In this document: piece by piece, positions 9,199-16,963 of the stretch
Numbering within the stretch: the stretch's first letter is position 1
Layout of the letters: the number at the start of each line of letters is the position of its first letter
Assembly (NCBI RefSeq): GCF_001949125.1
Contig: NZ_MSTI01000144.1
Location: 1 to 25,141 of the forward strand
From: Deinococcus marmoris
GTDB lineage: Bacteria > Deinococcota > Deinococci > Deinococcales > Deinococcaceae
Direction of reading: 5' to 3'
DNA: 25,141 nucleotides
Translations under genes and position numbers: made by a program
Notes under the pieces: generated by a model
Told to the model about the DNA's origin: nothing
Database searches by the model: none
Seen by the model: the letters and a program-made list of their open reading frames with translations, nothing else

Positions 9199-10428
9199 AT
9201 GACGACATATCAAGAAGGAGGCCAGGCGTTCATCCCCGGCCACGACGAAGCCATCAACCCGCTGGACAAGGCGCGGGCCGCCGAGCTGTACGCCACGGCC
9301 ACGGGCACCACGCTGGAAGCCGAGTATTTGCGGGTCAGCAAAGCCCATCCGCAGAAAAACGGCGGCGGCGCAATGTACCGCGCATTCCTGCGCGAGATTG
9401 AATCTCTGTTCGTGGTAACTGCGCGCCCGGTCATTGCCCCCTTTGAACCGCAGCGGCTGTCGGTGGCTGCCGAGCCACTCGCAGATGAGGACAGAAAAGC
9501 TGAAGAGGACGAAGTGCGGGGCGACGCGGACACGAACGCACTGGACACCGGAACAGAAGGCACAGGTCAGGCGCATGCGCCTGACCCGGACGAGCCTGTG
9601 GACGGCGGCCTGATCAGCCAGCTCGCGGCCATGATCGGAGAAGCGGGCGTCATCACCCTGACGATGATGAAAATTGGCCGCGAGGTCACACTGGGCTTCA
9701 CGCCGCAAGCGAGCGGCACCGAGACCGCCGTGCCGGTGATCGTGACCGGCACCCCCGCCTTCTTCGATGACCACCTGATCGCCGCACTGCAGCCGTATGT
9801 CGCCGCGCGCTTGAGCGCCGTCAAAGCCTTCGAGCAGGCCGCCAGCGCCCAGCGCAAGGCTGTGGACAGCGCCAGGAAGAAAGCCGAGACGGTGAAGGCG
9901 GCCCCCCAGAAGACCGAGACAAAGGCAGCGCAGAAAAAACCCGCCGCGCCCAAAGCGGACACACTGCCCGCGCCTGCTGGGCCAGCTCCCACACTGCACA
10001 CCCTGAACCTGAGCGCCGCCCCGGACACCATGCTGTCCGCCACAGTCGAGGGTCAGAACGTCGCAGTCACGGCGGGCGACAACGCGTTGGTCCCCAGCAC
10101 AGTGCTGCTCACCGCCACACACCCGCTGCTGGGCACGCACAGCAAAACGCTGATGCTGAGCAGTGACCGGGCCTACGACTTCTCGGCTCAGCAGGGCTCG
10201 GCGCTGAGGGTCAGCGTGAGTCCTGCGGACGCGGCGGTCACCGCGTCGCTGGGCCAGGTCAATGTCGCGGTGGACGGCGAGTGCGTGCTGCCTGAAGGGC
10301 AGTGGACGATCACTGCCGAGGCCGATGGCCATGAAACACAGAGCGTCAAGCGCACCTTCAAGCCCGGCGCTTCCGCCACTACTGTCACCTTTACCCTGGA
10401 ACTGCGCGAGAACGAAAGCCTGTTCTGA
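9199..10428 (+). CDS. PRTRC system protein E
   Basis: A 409-aa protein. The PRTRC-E core lies at about residues 134-220: GGLISQLAAMIGEAGVITLTMM begins it, a beta-rich stretch ending PVIVTGTPAFFDDHLIAAL follows, then YVAARLSAVKAFEQA. A Lys/Ala/Pro-rich linker (about 220-270) leads to a C-terminal beta-rich region whose last 70 residues (VLPEGQWTITAEADGHETQS) resemble a PEGA-type domain. PRTRC proteins are plasmid-borne, of unknown biochemical role, and co-occur with ParB-like and ThiF-like proteins. The gene heads the E-C-(IscB)-F run. Of two in-frame ATGs 6 nt apart I chose 9199 because it keeps the 10-nt hairpin spacing. Confidence 0.8.
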   Translation: MTTYQEGGQAFIPGHDEAINPLDKARAAELYATATGTTLEAEYLRVSKAHPQKNGGGAMYRAFLREIESLFVVTARPVIAPFEPQRLSVAAEPLADEDRKAEEDEVRGDADTNALDTGTEGTGQAHAPDPDEPVDGGLISQLAAMIGEAGVITLTMMKIGREVTLGFTPQASGTETAVPVIVTGTPAFFDDHLIAALQPYVAARLSAVKAFEQAASAQRKAVDSARKKAETVKAAPQKTETKAAQKKPAAPKADTLPAPAGPAPTLHTLNLSAAPDTMLSATVEGQNVAVTAGDNALVPSTVLLTATHPLLGTHSKTLMLSSDRAYDFSAQQGSALRVSVSPADAAVTASLGQVNVAVDGECVLPEGQWTITAEADGHETQSVKRTFKPGASATTVTFTLELRENESLF

Positions 10429-10451
10429 CCCTGCCCGCCCGCATCACACCC

Positions 10452-10475
10452 CTGGCCCCGGACATCCGGGGCCAG
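10452..10475 (+). repeat. Start-proximal hairpin 5 (before prtrcC)
   Basis: Perfect 10-bp stem CTGGCCCCGG / CCGGGGCCAG with loop ACAT, in the 56-nt gap between prtrcE and prtrcC. GGCCA ends 10 nt before ATG 10485. The linker GTTCGACGTC has no Shine-Dalgarno motif. Confidence 0.87.
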
Positions 10476-10484
10476 TTCGACGTC

Positions 10485-10712
10485 ATGACACAGAAAAAGC
10501 AAGCGCAGGCAACTGTCGCCCGTCGGCTGTTCAAGCACAACCAGACCACCCTGGCTGACCCCAACCCCGACATGACCCCGGAGCAGGTCAAGACCTTTTA
10601 CGCCACGTCGCACCCGGAGCTGCTCAACGCCGGGATCGGCAGCCCGCAGACCGATCTCTTGGCCGGAACTATCACGTACACCTTCATCACCAACTACGGG
10701 CGCAAGGGCTAG
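10485..10712 (+). CDS. PRTRC system protein C
   Basis: A 75-aa protein matching the small PRTRC-C family: a basic N-terminus (VARRLFKHNQTTLADPNPDM), the characteristic MTPEQVKTFYATSHPELLNA segment, and a C-terminal strand TITYTFITNYGRKG. The fold resembles small ubiquitin-like or single-domain partners often found near ThiF-like E1 proteins, but that link is speculative. The family's molecular role is unknown. The stop codon TAG (10710-10712) directly abuts the start of the IscB omega RNA, so the 3' end of this gene supplies the IscB guide sequence. Confidence 0.88.
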   Translation: MTQKKQAQATVARRLFKHNQTTLADPNPDMTPEQVKTFYATSHPELLNAGIGSPQTDLLAGTITYTFITNYGRKG

Positions 10713-10949
10713 TCACTCATCCCCGGCCTGAAGGCCGAGGCATTGACCGTTGAGGCCAGTGTCTGAGTGACCCGAAGACCCGCAAAACGGGTAAACGATT
10801 TGAAGTTGCACACCGACGAATGCCTTGCCAGTTTGTCGCTCTGTGGTTCAAAACGAACGAAGCCGCCGGGAAACAGCCCCCATTTTGAGACGAACCGACA
10901 CTTCAATTCAAGGCGAAATTTACATGGCGCCTGCGCGCAAGGAACACAC
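10697..10949 (+). ncRNA. IscB omega RNA (HEARO-type) with guide from the prtrcC 3' end
   Basis: The 237 nt between prtrcC and iscB are non-coding and highly structured. TCACTCA (10713-10719) pairs with TGAGTGA (10764-10770), enclosing CGGCCT-GA-AGGCCG; ACCCG/CGGGT (10778-10792) forms the next hairpin; and TTTGAAGT near 10800 can pair with ACTTCAA near 10910. Position and layout match the HNH endonuclease-associated RNAs upstream of iscB. In this family the guide is the 5' flank, so nucleotides just before 10713 (ACGGGCGCAAGGGCTAG) would be the guide. The 3' end of the RNA is not defined. Confidence 0.72.
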
Positions 10950-12221
10950 ATGAGCAGCCGAGCCTTCGTTCTCAACCCAGACCACTCCCCGCTGATGCCG
11001 TGTACGGCGAAGCGGGCCAGGATGCTCCTGACCGCCGGGAGAGCCGCCGTGTGGCGGAGATACCCCTTCACCATCATTCTGAAAGAAACGTCGGGGACGC
11101 AATCTCAGCCCCTGGCTCTCAAGATTGACCCTGGCAGCAAGACGACGGGCATGGCCCTGGTACTGGACGGTAAGAACGGCAAGCGGTGCATCTGGGGCGC
11201 GGAACTGACCCACCGGGGACGGGCGATCAAGCTGAAACTGCTGGCACGGCGGGCGCTGCGTTCCTCGCGGCGCAGCCGGAAGTTGCGCTACCGTCCAGCC
11301 CGCTTCCTGAACCGCACCCGGCCTGCCGGGTGGCTGCCCCCGTCCCTGATGCACCGCGTCCTGACCACGCTGTCGTGGGCCAGGAAGATTGACCGCTCAA
11401 CCATGATGGACTCCATTGCAATGGAACTGGTCAGCTTCGACATGCAAAAGATGGAAAGCCCCGACATCCGGGGTGTGGAATACCAGCGCGGCACCTTGCT
11501 GGGTACGGAGATTCGCGCCTATCTGCTGAACAAGTGGGACGGATTGCGCGCGTACTGCGGCAAAGAAGGCCGGGAAGTCGAACACCTGACGCCACGCTCG
11601 CGGGGCGGCTCAGACCGCGTATCCAATCTCGTCCTGTCCTGCCGGGCCTGCAACGAGAAGAAAGGCAACCAAGAACTCGGAGAGTTCCTGGCAAAGAAGC
11701 CCGCCATCCTGCGAAAAATTCAGACCCAGCAGAAAGCAGGCCTGCACGACACCGCCGCTGTAAACGCCACGAAGACGCGCTTGCTGGGAGAACTCCGCCA
11801 GTTCGGCTGCCCGTTTCCACTGGGTATCGGGGCGCAGACCAGTTTCAACCGCCAGGCGCAGGAATATGACAAAGCCCACTGGATCGACGCGGCCTGCGTG
11901 GGGGAATCAGGGGCGGCGGTGGCCGTCCAACGCCGGAAGCCGCTGCTGATCAAGAGCATGGGGCGGGGCAACCGCCAGGTGTGCGGCACGGACAGGTACG
12001 GCTTTCCTGTTCGCCACCGGACGCACCAGAAGGTGTTCTTTGGTTTTCAGACCGGGGATATCGTGCGGGCGGTGGTCACAGTGGGCAAGAAGGCCGGGAC
12101 ATACACCGGGCGGGTTTCCGTGCGGGCCACGGGCAGCTTCCGGCTGCCCCAGGTGGACAGCATCCACCACAGGTTCTTCTCAACCCTGCACAAAGGAGAT
12201 GGCTATGGCTACAGCTTTTAA
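10713..12221 (+). mobile_element. IscB (OMEGA) element
   Basis: The element consists of the structured RNA from 10713 and iscB ending at 12221. The left end directly follows the prtrcC stop. The right end is not sharply visible and is placed at or shortly after the iscB stop. No transposase is present, as for most IscB elements, which rely on IS605-type TnpA in trans. Confidence 0.55.
10950..12221 (+). CDS. iscB: IscB, RNA-guided HNH/RuvC endonuclease
   Basis: A 423-aa protein with the complete IscB architecture: PLMP domain at the N-terminus (NPDHSPLMPCTAKRARMLL), RuvC-I with D60 in KIDPGSKTTG, an Arg-rich bridge helix (RRALRSSRRSRKLRYRP), RuvC-II with E159 in AMELVSF, an HNH domain with H212 in EHLTPRSRGG and N226 in SNLVLSCRACN, and RuvC-III with D313 in HWIDAACVG. 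All catalytic residues are present. IscB is the ancestor of Cas9 and nicks or cuts both strands using the omega RNA. The start ATG 10950 has AAGGAA (10939-10944) 5 nt upstream and begins at the family N-terminus; the longer frame from 10767 only reads through the omega RNA. Confidence 0.95.
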   Translation: MSSRAFVLNPDHSPLMPCTAKRARMLLTAGRAAVWRRYPFTIILKETSGTQSQPLALKIDPGSKTTGMALVLDGKNGKRCIWGAELTHRGRAIKLKLLARRALRSSRRSRKLRYRPARFLNRTRPAGWLPPSLMHRVLTTLSWARKIDRSTMMDSIAMELVSFDMQKMESPDIRGVEYQRGTLLGTEIRAYLLNKWDGLRAYCGKEGREVEHLTPRSRGGSDRVSNLVLSCRACNEKKGNQELGEFLAKKPAILRKIQTQQKAGLHDTAAVNATKTRLLGELRQFGCPFPLGIGAQTSFNRQAQEYDKAHWIDAACVGESGAAVAVQRRKPLLIKSMGRGNRQVCGTDRYGFPVRHRTHQKVFFGFQTGDIVRAVVTVGKKAGTYTGRVSVRATGSFRLPQVDSIHHRFFSTLHKGDGYGYSF

Positions 12222-12281
12222 CCGTACCTTGGCGGGCGCGGCCCCATTCCTCTGCTCCGCAGCTTTGCAAGCCCTCACGCC
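12222..12281 (+). other. Unclear 5' end of prtrcF behind the IscB element
   Basis: The prtrcF frame stays open back to the iscB stop, with residues such as LLRSFASPHALPQAEQ, but contains no ATG. It also lacks the start-proximal hairpin of the neighbouring PRTRC genes. A frame with ATGs at 12199 and 12205 behind AAAGGAG lies in a different phase and stops at 12309. Either a TTG is used, or the IscB insertion or a frameshift removed the normal start. Confidence 0.4.
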
Positions 12282-13508
12282 TTGCCCCAGGCTGAGCAGG
12301 AAGTGGTAGACGTTGCCGCCGCCGTCCCTCCCGCCGCCACCCGTCCCGCCACACCGCGTCCCGGTGGTGCTGGGTCAAGGGACGTTGCCAGAACTAAAAA
12401 GCGCTGCGCGTTCCCTACTGAACCCGCCACGGCAGAACAGGTCGCCCGCGCCATGCGCGGCCCTGGCCCCCTTGCTCCCATAAGTGCGCCCGGTCTGGGC
12501 AACGTGCGGCCCGTGCAACTGCGCGCCGAACTGAAGGCATCTCAAACGCGCCAGGCGCAAGCCGATCAGGCCGCGCAGGCCATCCAGGCGACGCTTCACG
12601 GCGCACTGACCCACCTGGGACTGACGCCCGGCGAGGACGCGGGCGAGCAACTGATTGCGGCGCTGGAGCAGCGTTACCCGCTGAGCATCACCCAGGTGAG
12701 CGTCACCCTGCACGGCGAGACCGGACTCGGACTCTGTTTCGAGAACAACGTGGACGGCGTGTACGGCCTGGAACACCTGGCCCGCCACCTGGGGAAAGAC
12801 CTGCGGGTGCTGGGCGGGGTACTCCGTTGCATTGAGCGCCGCAGCGCACGCAGCGAACCTTCGTTTGGCCCCGGCGGCCTGCAAGATCACGCCGACTACT
12901 GGTGGAACTCAGACCGGCTTGCCGAGGAGCTGTATGACCGCTTTGCCGAGGAAGGCGAGGGGGAACGCAACGCGCGACTTGAAACGATGCTCAACCAACC
13001 GCGCACAGTGCTGAAATTGGCCCGGCGGCTGGGGTTACAACACGCCGCCCTACTCAGTGACTCGTTTCCCCATGCGCTGCTGTGGAGGCCGCCGGACGAG
13101 GAGGCCACCCTGAGCGCCCTGCGGACACGCGGGGCAGCGGGCGGGCCACTGGCCCTGGCCTGGACGCGCCTGGCAGATGCCCTGGCGGCGCTGATCGCAG
13201 CAGACGACGCCCTGCCCGGTATGGATGATGCTGAGGTGGGGAACATCAGCGGCCTGCCGCTGGTCACGCGGCTCTACACCACGGGCGGGGACGGATACTG
13301 CCCGGCCTTTGATCTGGTGAGCGAATTTACCGAGTGCCACTGGCAGGGCGGCGAGGACAATCCCTTTTACGCGCTGCACCTGGACGCCTCACGGGAAAGC
13401 GCCGCGCGGCTGACTACAGCACTACAGAACATGGCCCACGCTCAGGCAGCGCTGACCAAGGTTCACGGGGCGCTGATGGATCTCGAAAAGCTATGTGCGC
13501 CCGCGTAA
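12282..13508 (+). CDS. PRTRC system protein F
   Basis: About 408 aa from the TTG at 12282. The N-terminus is Ala/Pro-rich and poorly conserved. A conserved region begins near RPVQLRAELKAS and includes LGLCFENNVDGVYGLEHLAR, DYWWNSDRLAEELYDRF, RTVLKLARRLG and LVTRLYTTGGDGYCPAFDLV, ending with YALHLDASRESAARLTTALQ, which I match to the PRTRC-F family. Its role is unknown. In PRTRC cassettes F usually follows C directly; here the IscB element lies between. The gene is followed after 48 nt by repA with its own promoter. The start is uncertain: TTG is the first usable codon and no hairpin or clear ribosome site precedes it. Confidence 0.7.
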   Translation: MPQAEQEVVDVAAAVPPAATRPATPRPGGAGSRDVARTKKRCAFPTEPATAEQVARAMRGPGPLAPISAPGLGNVRPVQLRAELKASQTRQAQADQAAQAIQATLHGALTHLGLTPGEDAGEQLIAALEQRYPLSITQVSVTLHGETGLGLCFENNVDGVYGLEHLARHLGKDLRVLGGVLRCIERRSARSEPSFGPGGLQDHADYWWNSDRLAEELYDRFAEEGEGERNARLETMLNQPRTVLKLARRLGLQHAALLSDSFPHALLWRPPDEEATLSALRTRGAAGGPLALAWTRLADALAALIAADDALPGMDDAEVGNISGLPLVTRLYTTGGDGYCPAFDLVSEFTECHWQGGEDNPFYALHLDASRESAARLTTALQNMAHAQAALTKVHGALMDLEKLCAPA

Positions 13509-13544
13509 AGTGTAAGTCTGTGCCTCCAGCGGCAGCAAAGAACC

Positions 13545-13550
13545 TACAAT
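13545..13550 (+). promoter_or_regulatory. -10 box of a leaderless repA promoter
   Basis: TACAAT lies 6 nt before the repA ATG at 13557, the same arrangement as at the monooxygenase and tetR genes. No good -35 box stands 16-18 nt upstream, so RepA autoregulation or an activator may be involved. Confidence 0.45.
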
Positions 13551-13556
13551 GCCCCC

Positions 13557-15026
13557 ATGCCTCCGAGCAAACCCCGGAGTATCCCGCAGCTCCCGGTCTC
13601 GGAAGTGACCAGCGGATACGATGAGCTGAATCTGGGCCGACTGGCGCTGATCAGCGGCCAGAAAACGGTGCCAGCAAACTTGCAGCGCTGGCAAAAACAG
13701 GCGCTGACCCCAGACGGACGCCCAGTCATCGTCACCTGTACCGTCCCCGCCGATCAGGTGGTGCCGCACGGATTGGACAACGATTTCATGGTGGGGCTGC
13801 TCAACCTGTGTTTCGAGGCCGGTCTGCCCGACGGCCCCTTTAGCGTGTCGGCCTACGCGCTCCTCAAGACTTCAGGCTTGCCCGATACCGCCCAGTATTA
13901 CCAGTCTCTTCAGGAGAGTCTGATCCGGCTCAACAAGGCGTCGTACACCATCGATGAGGGCTGGTATGCCAGCGGGGCGCAGGCCTGGACCACGCAGTCC
14001 TTCGCCCAGCTCAGCTACCTCTCATATGCGCGCTCCAAGGCAGGGATTCGCGGAACCAACGTCATCACGGTACAGCTCGCGCCGCCCATTATGGAAAGCC
14101 TGCGGGCGGGGTATATCAAACCGCTGGATGTAGAGTTCTACCGCTCGCTGAGTCAACCGCTGGTGCGGGCGGTCTACCGTCAGCTCGACGCGCTGCATTT
14201 CGATGAGCGCACGGCGAATGGCCTGGTTGCGGAGATCAGCGCGCCGCTCCTGGCGTGGAGTACCCGGCTGGGTCTGACCAGTGACCGTCCCGACAATCTG
14301 CTCCGCACCCTGGAGCCAGCCCACAAAGAACTCCTGGCGCGTGGCTACATCGCCGAGGTGGTTATCACGGGCCGGGGCCGCAGCAAGGATGTGCGTTACG
14401 TGTTCGGACCGCCACCGGTGAGCCAGCACCCTCATCTCGCGGCGCTGCTGGGCGAGCGGGGCGTCAAGCAGGGGGTGGCTGTGCGGCTTTCGATGGTCTT
14501 CCCAGAGCGCATTGAGGAAGCGGCGCGCCGGTTTGACCAGTACGTCAAAGTCAGTGTGCGGCCCATCGGCAACCGGGGCGGCCTGATGGTAGCGATGGTG
14601 CAGCGCCCTGAAGATTTTGCCGATCTTCCAGCCGGTGCGGGAGCCACGAAGCCCACGCCAGCAGCGCGGGCGACATCAAACCGGCGCGATCAGCAGGATT
14701 TGGAGATCCGGGACGCCCAGGAAGAGGCCCGTATTGCGGCCCTGGAAGGCCAGGCGCTGGTGGACTGGACCCTGCGGCAGCTCACCCTGCTGGGCGTCCT
14801 CAAGCGGCTGCCGCTGCACCAGCGCGCCGTACTCGGCGAGGCACTCCAAGGCGGGACGCTGGACGCCCGCCACCTGGTTCAGCAGGCCACGCATGCGCTG
14901 ACTGGAGGCTCACTTGCCCTGGAAGTGCTGGTCGAAGACCTTCAGACGGCCCTGAACGGCTCCCGTAGTTTCCGAGGGAAAGCCCCCCAACCCCTTCCCG
15001 TAGTTTCTGAGGGAAAACAGAAGTAA
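13557..15026 (+). CDS. repA: Replication initiator protein RepA (RPA family)
   Basis: A 489-aa plasmid initiator. The N-terminal two-thirds carry the conserved RPA-type region: GYDELNLGRLALISGQKTVP, DNDFMVGLLNLCFEAGLPDG, FSVSAYALLKTSGLPDTAQYY, the helix-turn-helix-like segments around LIRLNKASYTIDEGWY, and SQPLVRAVYRQLDALHFDE. The C-terminus is helical and charged (DQQDLEIRDAQEEARIAALE). RepA should bind the nine iterons immediately downstream; the first two lie inside its own 3' coding end. Sitting between prtrcF and prtrcB, it places the replication module inside the PRTRC cluster. The ATG at 13557 is set by the adjacent TACAAT box. Confidence 0.9.
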   Translation: MPPSKPRSIPQLPVSEVTSGYDELNLGRLALISGQKTVPANLQRWQKQALTPDGRPVIVTCTVPADQVVPHGLDNDFMVGLLNLCFEAGLPDGPFSVSAYALLKTSGLPDTAQYYQSLQESLIRLNKASYTIDEGWYASGAQAWTTQSFAQLSYLSYARSKAGIRGTNVITVQLAPPIMESLRAGYIKPLDVEFYRSLSQPLVRAVYRQLDALHFDERTANGLVAEISAPLLAWSTRLGLTSDRPDNLLRTLEPAHKELLARGYIAEVVITGRGRSKDVRYVFGPPPVSQHPHLAALLGERGVKQGVAVRLSMVFPERIEEAARRFDQYVKVSVRPIGNRGGLMVAMVQRPEDFADLPAGAGATKPTPAARATSNRRDQQDLEIRDAQEEARIAALEGQALVDWTLRQLTLLGVLKRLPLHQRAVLGEALQGGTLDARHLVQQATHALTGGSLALEVLVEDLQTALNGSRSFRGKAPQPLPVVSEGKQK

Positions 15027-15314
15027 AATCAGTCTGAGACGGGGGTTTTCCTGGCCCAACCCACTTCCCGTAGTTTCTGAGGGAAAGCGGGCTGTCTTGG
15101 CCGCCCTTTGCCGTAGTTTCTGAGGGATTAACTGGAAAGATCTCAAAAACCCTCCCGTAGTTTCCGAGGGAAGAGCTGATTTTCCTCCCGTAGTTTCTGA
15201 GGGGTTGGCGGCGGGGGGCGTCCGGAGTTTCCCGTAGTTTCTGAGGGGTTGAGATTTTTCTTCCCGTAGTTTCTGAGGGATTGGGGGCCTTTCTTCCCGT
15301 AGTTTCTGAGTGGT
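14960..15314. repeat. Nine RepA iterons (origin of replication)
   Basis: Nine copies of a 21-bp unit with core CCCGTAGTTTCTGAGGG begin at 14960, 14995, 15065, 15108, 15152, 15185, 15229, 15261 and 15294. Start-to-start distances are 35, 70, 43, 44, 33, 44, 32 and 33 bp, so most are close to three or four multiples of 11 bp and would place the sites on one face of the helix. The unit is partly palindromic (CCCgtAG-TTT-CTgaGGG). Copies 1 and 5 have TTTCCGAGGG, copy 4 starts GCCG, and copy 9 ends GAGTGG. The first two lie within repA. Confidence 0.93.
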
Positions 15315-15420
15315 TAAAAGAAAATATGCCGTCCAGAACGGCATCGGCGCTGCCTTCCTGATGATGATTCATCAATCTTTTTTATCTTTTTAAAAGCATT
15401 CAAAGATCATCAATCAAGGT
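15315..15420. other. AT-rich segment next to the iterons, candidate unwinding element
   Basis: In a GC-rich window this stretch is conspicuously AT-rich (for example CAATCTTTTTTATCTTTTTA). It contains the palindrome TGATGATTCATCA (15362-15374) and a direct repeat TCATCAATC at 15369-15377 and 15407-15415. Its position beside the iterons is typical for the DNA unwinding element of iteron plasmids. No perfect DnaA box was found. Confidence 0.6.
15320..15344 (-). terminator. Possible leftward intrinsic terminator at the origin
   Basis: Read on the minus strand, ATGCCGT and ACGGCAT form a 7-bp stem around a 5-nt loop, followed by ATTTTCTTTT. It would stop transcripts entering the iterons from the right. 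No minus-strand gene was identified that would need it, so a short regulatory RNA or protection of the origin is possible. Confidence 0.4.
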
Positions 15421-15750
15421 GCGGCGCTGGAAAGAATGATCTGACAGCGTTTGCTGTGGAATGCTTTGTATTTCTGAATGCAGGCCGCGCATCAGGCTGG
15501 CTCTCAAAGCCGTCTTCACGGCTCTGAGAATGCCAGGAAGGTCTCTTTCAAATGTTTTGCTGGCTCTGGGTGGTTTCAACGTCTGGAGGGCCGGGAAGGC
15601 CAGTTTTGAGCGCCAATGGACGGCGCGTTGATGATCATGGTTCGGGATTTGTGTCTCAGTTCATGGCGGGCAATGCGGGTTCTGGGCGTCACGTTTTCAC
15701 CTTGCACCAGACCCAGATGGTGGGCATTGCCAACCCAATCCGCCGCACCC
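15421..15750. other. Region between the origin and prtrcB without a recognised gene
   Basis: An open frame from 15552 runs into prtrcB but its first part has weak coding character. The stretch holds a hairpin at 15502-15529 (TCTCA and AGCCGT arms, loop CTTC, one mismatch) without a U-tract. No promoter for prtrcB was identified with confidence. Confidence 0.5.
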
Positions 15751-15778
15751 CTGGCCTGGGCCGAAAGGCCCAGGCCAG
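15751..15778 (+). repeat. Start-proximal hairpin 6 (before prtrcB)
   Basis: Perfect 12-bp stem CTGGCCTGGGCC / GGCCCAGGCCAG closed by a GAAA tetraloop, a very stable GNRA type. GGCCA ends 11 nt before ATG 15789. No Shine-Dalgarno motif in the linker. Confidence 0.88.
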
Positions 15779-15788
15779 ACCGCACAGC

Positions 15789-16511
15789 ATGCCTTACGAA
15801 CTGCAAAGTGGTCTCCAGACGGTCTTCACCCAGCCTGCCCCCCTGTATGTACCCACGCTGGCCCTGATCGTTTACGCCAGCCAGGTCGGCGGCACCGTGC
15901 TGCTGCGCCACCCTATCCAGGATTACGCCAGCGGCTTCGAGCTGGGCAGCGGTTCGAACTGCACCCTGAATGATCTGCGCGAACTCGCGCGGGCTGCCGG
16001 CCAGAGCGATGTGCAGTTCACGCAGGCCAGCACCCTGGCGTGCGGCCCGGACACGCTGGCGTGGTGGCTCCCTCCCGGCCTGCGGACGTTGAGATTTGAA
16101 CCAGCGTACCAGGGCACGAAGACGCTGGCCGGACTGAACGGCACGCCACTGCCGCATCCTGGGCTGGTCTTTGTCGCCTCGCCAGGCACCCTCAAGGTTT
16201 TTGCCGTTCGCGGGTCAGAGCGGCCCCACGCTGAGACCCCGCTGTGCCACGCGCCGTACTGGAACCTGTTCGCAGGCGGCGTGATATGCCGGGGCACCGC
16301 GCGGTATCCGCAGACCGTGACGCCCCAGGATCAGGGCGTGTGGGAGGACGCCTTTTTCACGTCGTCCTTTACCCATCCCAGCCGCACCCACAAAGACACC
16401 CACTGGGGAGGGAGCTATGAGGAGCTGCTCAATAAGGCCGCCGCAGACGGCGCATTTCCCGAGAACGTGCTGATGGACGCGGGCCTGAGCCTGACTGGGG
16501 CGCTGAGATGA
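15789..16511 (+). CDS. PRTRC system protein B
   Basis: A 240-aa protein matching PRTRC-B: an N-terminal beta-rich part (VPTLALIVYASQVGGTVLLR), the segment LAWWLPPGLRTLRFEPAYQG, and the conserved C-terminal half with PLCHAPYWNLFAGGVICRGTARYP and FFTSSFTHPSR. Function unknown; in other plasmids B sits beside the ThiF-like protein, as here. The start at 15789 is chosen because hairpin 6 ends 11 nt upstream and family-like sequence begins here. The stop overlaps the next gene's start (ATGA at 16508), implying translational coupling. Confidence 0.85.
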   Translation: MPYELQSGLQTVFTQPAPLYVPTLALIVYASQVGGTVLLRHPIQDYASGFELGSGSNCTLNDLRELARAAGQSDVQFTQASTLACGPDTLAWWLPPGLRTLRFEPAYQGTKTLAGLNGTPLPHPGLVFVASPGTLKVFAVRGSERPHAETPLCHAPYWNLFAGGVICRGTARYPQTVTPQDQGVWEDAFFTSSFTHPSRTHKDTHWGGSYEELLNKAAADGAFPENVLMDAGLSLTGALR

Positions 16512-16963
16512 ACGAAAGCGCTACCCCCAGCGGCGGTTCAATGGTGGACATGACCACCTCAACTTCAGAGCGCAACTCCAGCTACGAACCGCCGTATCTG
16601 CCGATTTCCAAAGCCCCGCCCATCTTGACCCGGGCTGATCACTGGTACCGCGCAGGCAGTGTTGTCTCCGATGGCGCAGACCGGGTGGTAGCCGTGGCGA
16701 TCACGGCGGCCCACGCGGACAACATCGCGGCCCTGCCCCGCATCAAACGCGAGCACGCGCTGCTGCGGGAACTGCTGGACGCCGAGCGGCGGGCGAGTGC
16801 GGCCCTAAAAGAGCAGCTTGAAACGCTGCTGTGCGGCCCTGACGCACCTTTTGAACGCATAAAAAGCGTAGGCGGCGAAGACCAGGCCACCGGGTATTGC
16901 GGCTGGAGTCACCTGGACATGGTGCGGAAGCTACTCGCGGGGCAGGGGGGCGGTGACGGCTGA
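16508..16963 (+). pseudogene. 5' part of a regulator-like gene truncated by a MITE
   Basis: This frame starts by an ATGA overlap with prtrcB and encodes 151 residues. The middle is helical and may form a coiled coil (NIAALPRIKREHALLRELLD, ASAALKEQLETLL). Its stop TGA (16961-16963) belongs to the terminal inverted repeat of an inserted element. A direct repeat GACGGC flanks that element, and removing 146 bp (element plus one repeat) joins the frame in phase to a downstream winged-helix-like segment at 17101. The original product was probably a longer protein with a C-terminal winged helix. The truncated form may still be made. Confidence 0.65.

Noticed and set aside
14960..15314. Repeat array as a CRISPR
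   Set aside because: Only nine partly palindromic 21-bp units with short uneven gaps, overlapping repA and next to an AT-rich segment; no cas genes. Iterons explain it.
14800..15375. Two long minus-strand frames over the origin with repeated QKLREE, LRNYG and PSETTG peptides
   Set aside because: The repeated peptides are simply the iterons read in three phases; there is no start signal or family, and the repA end occupies the other strand.
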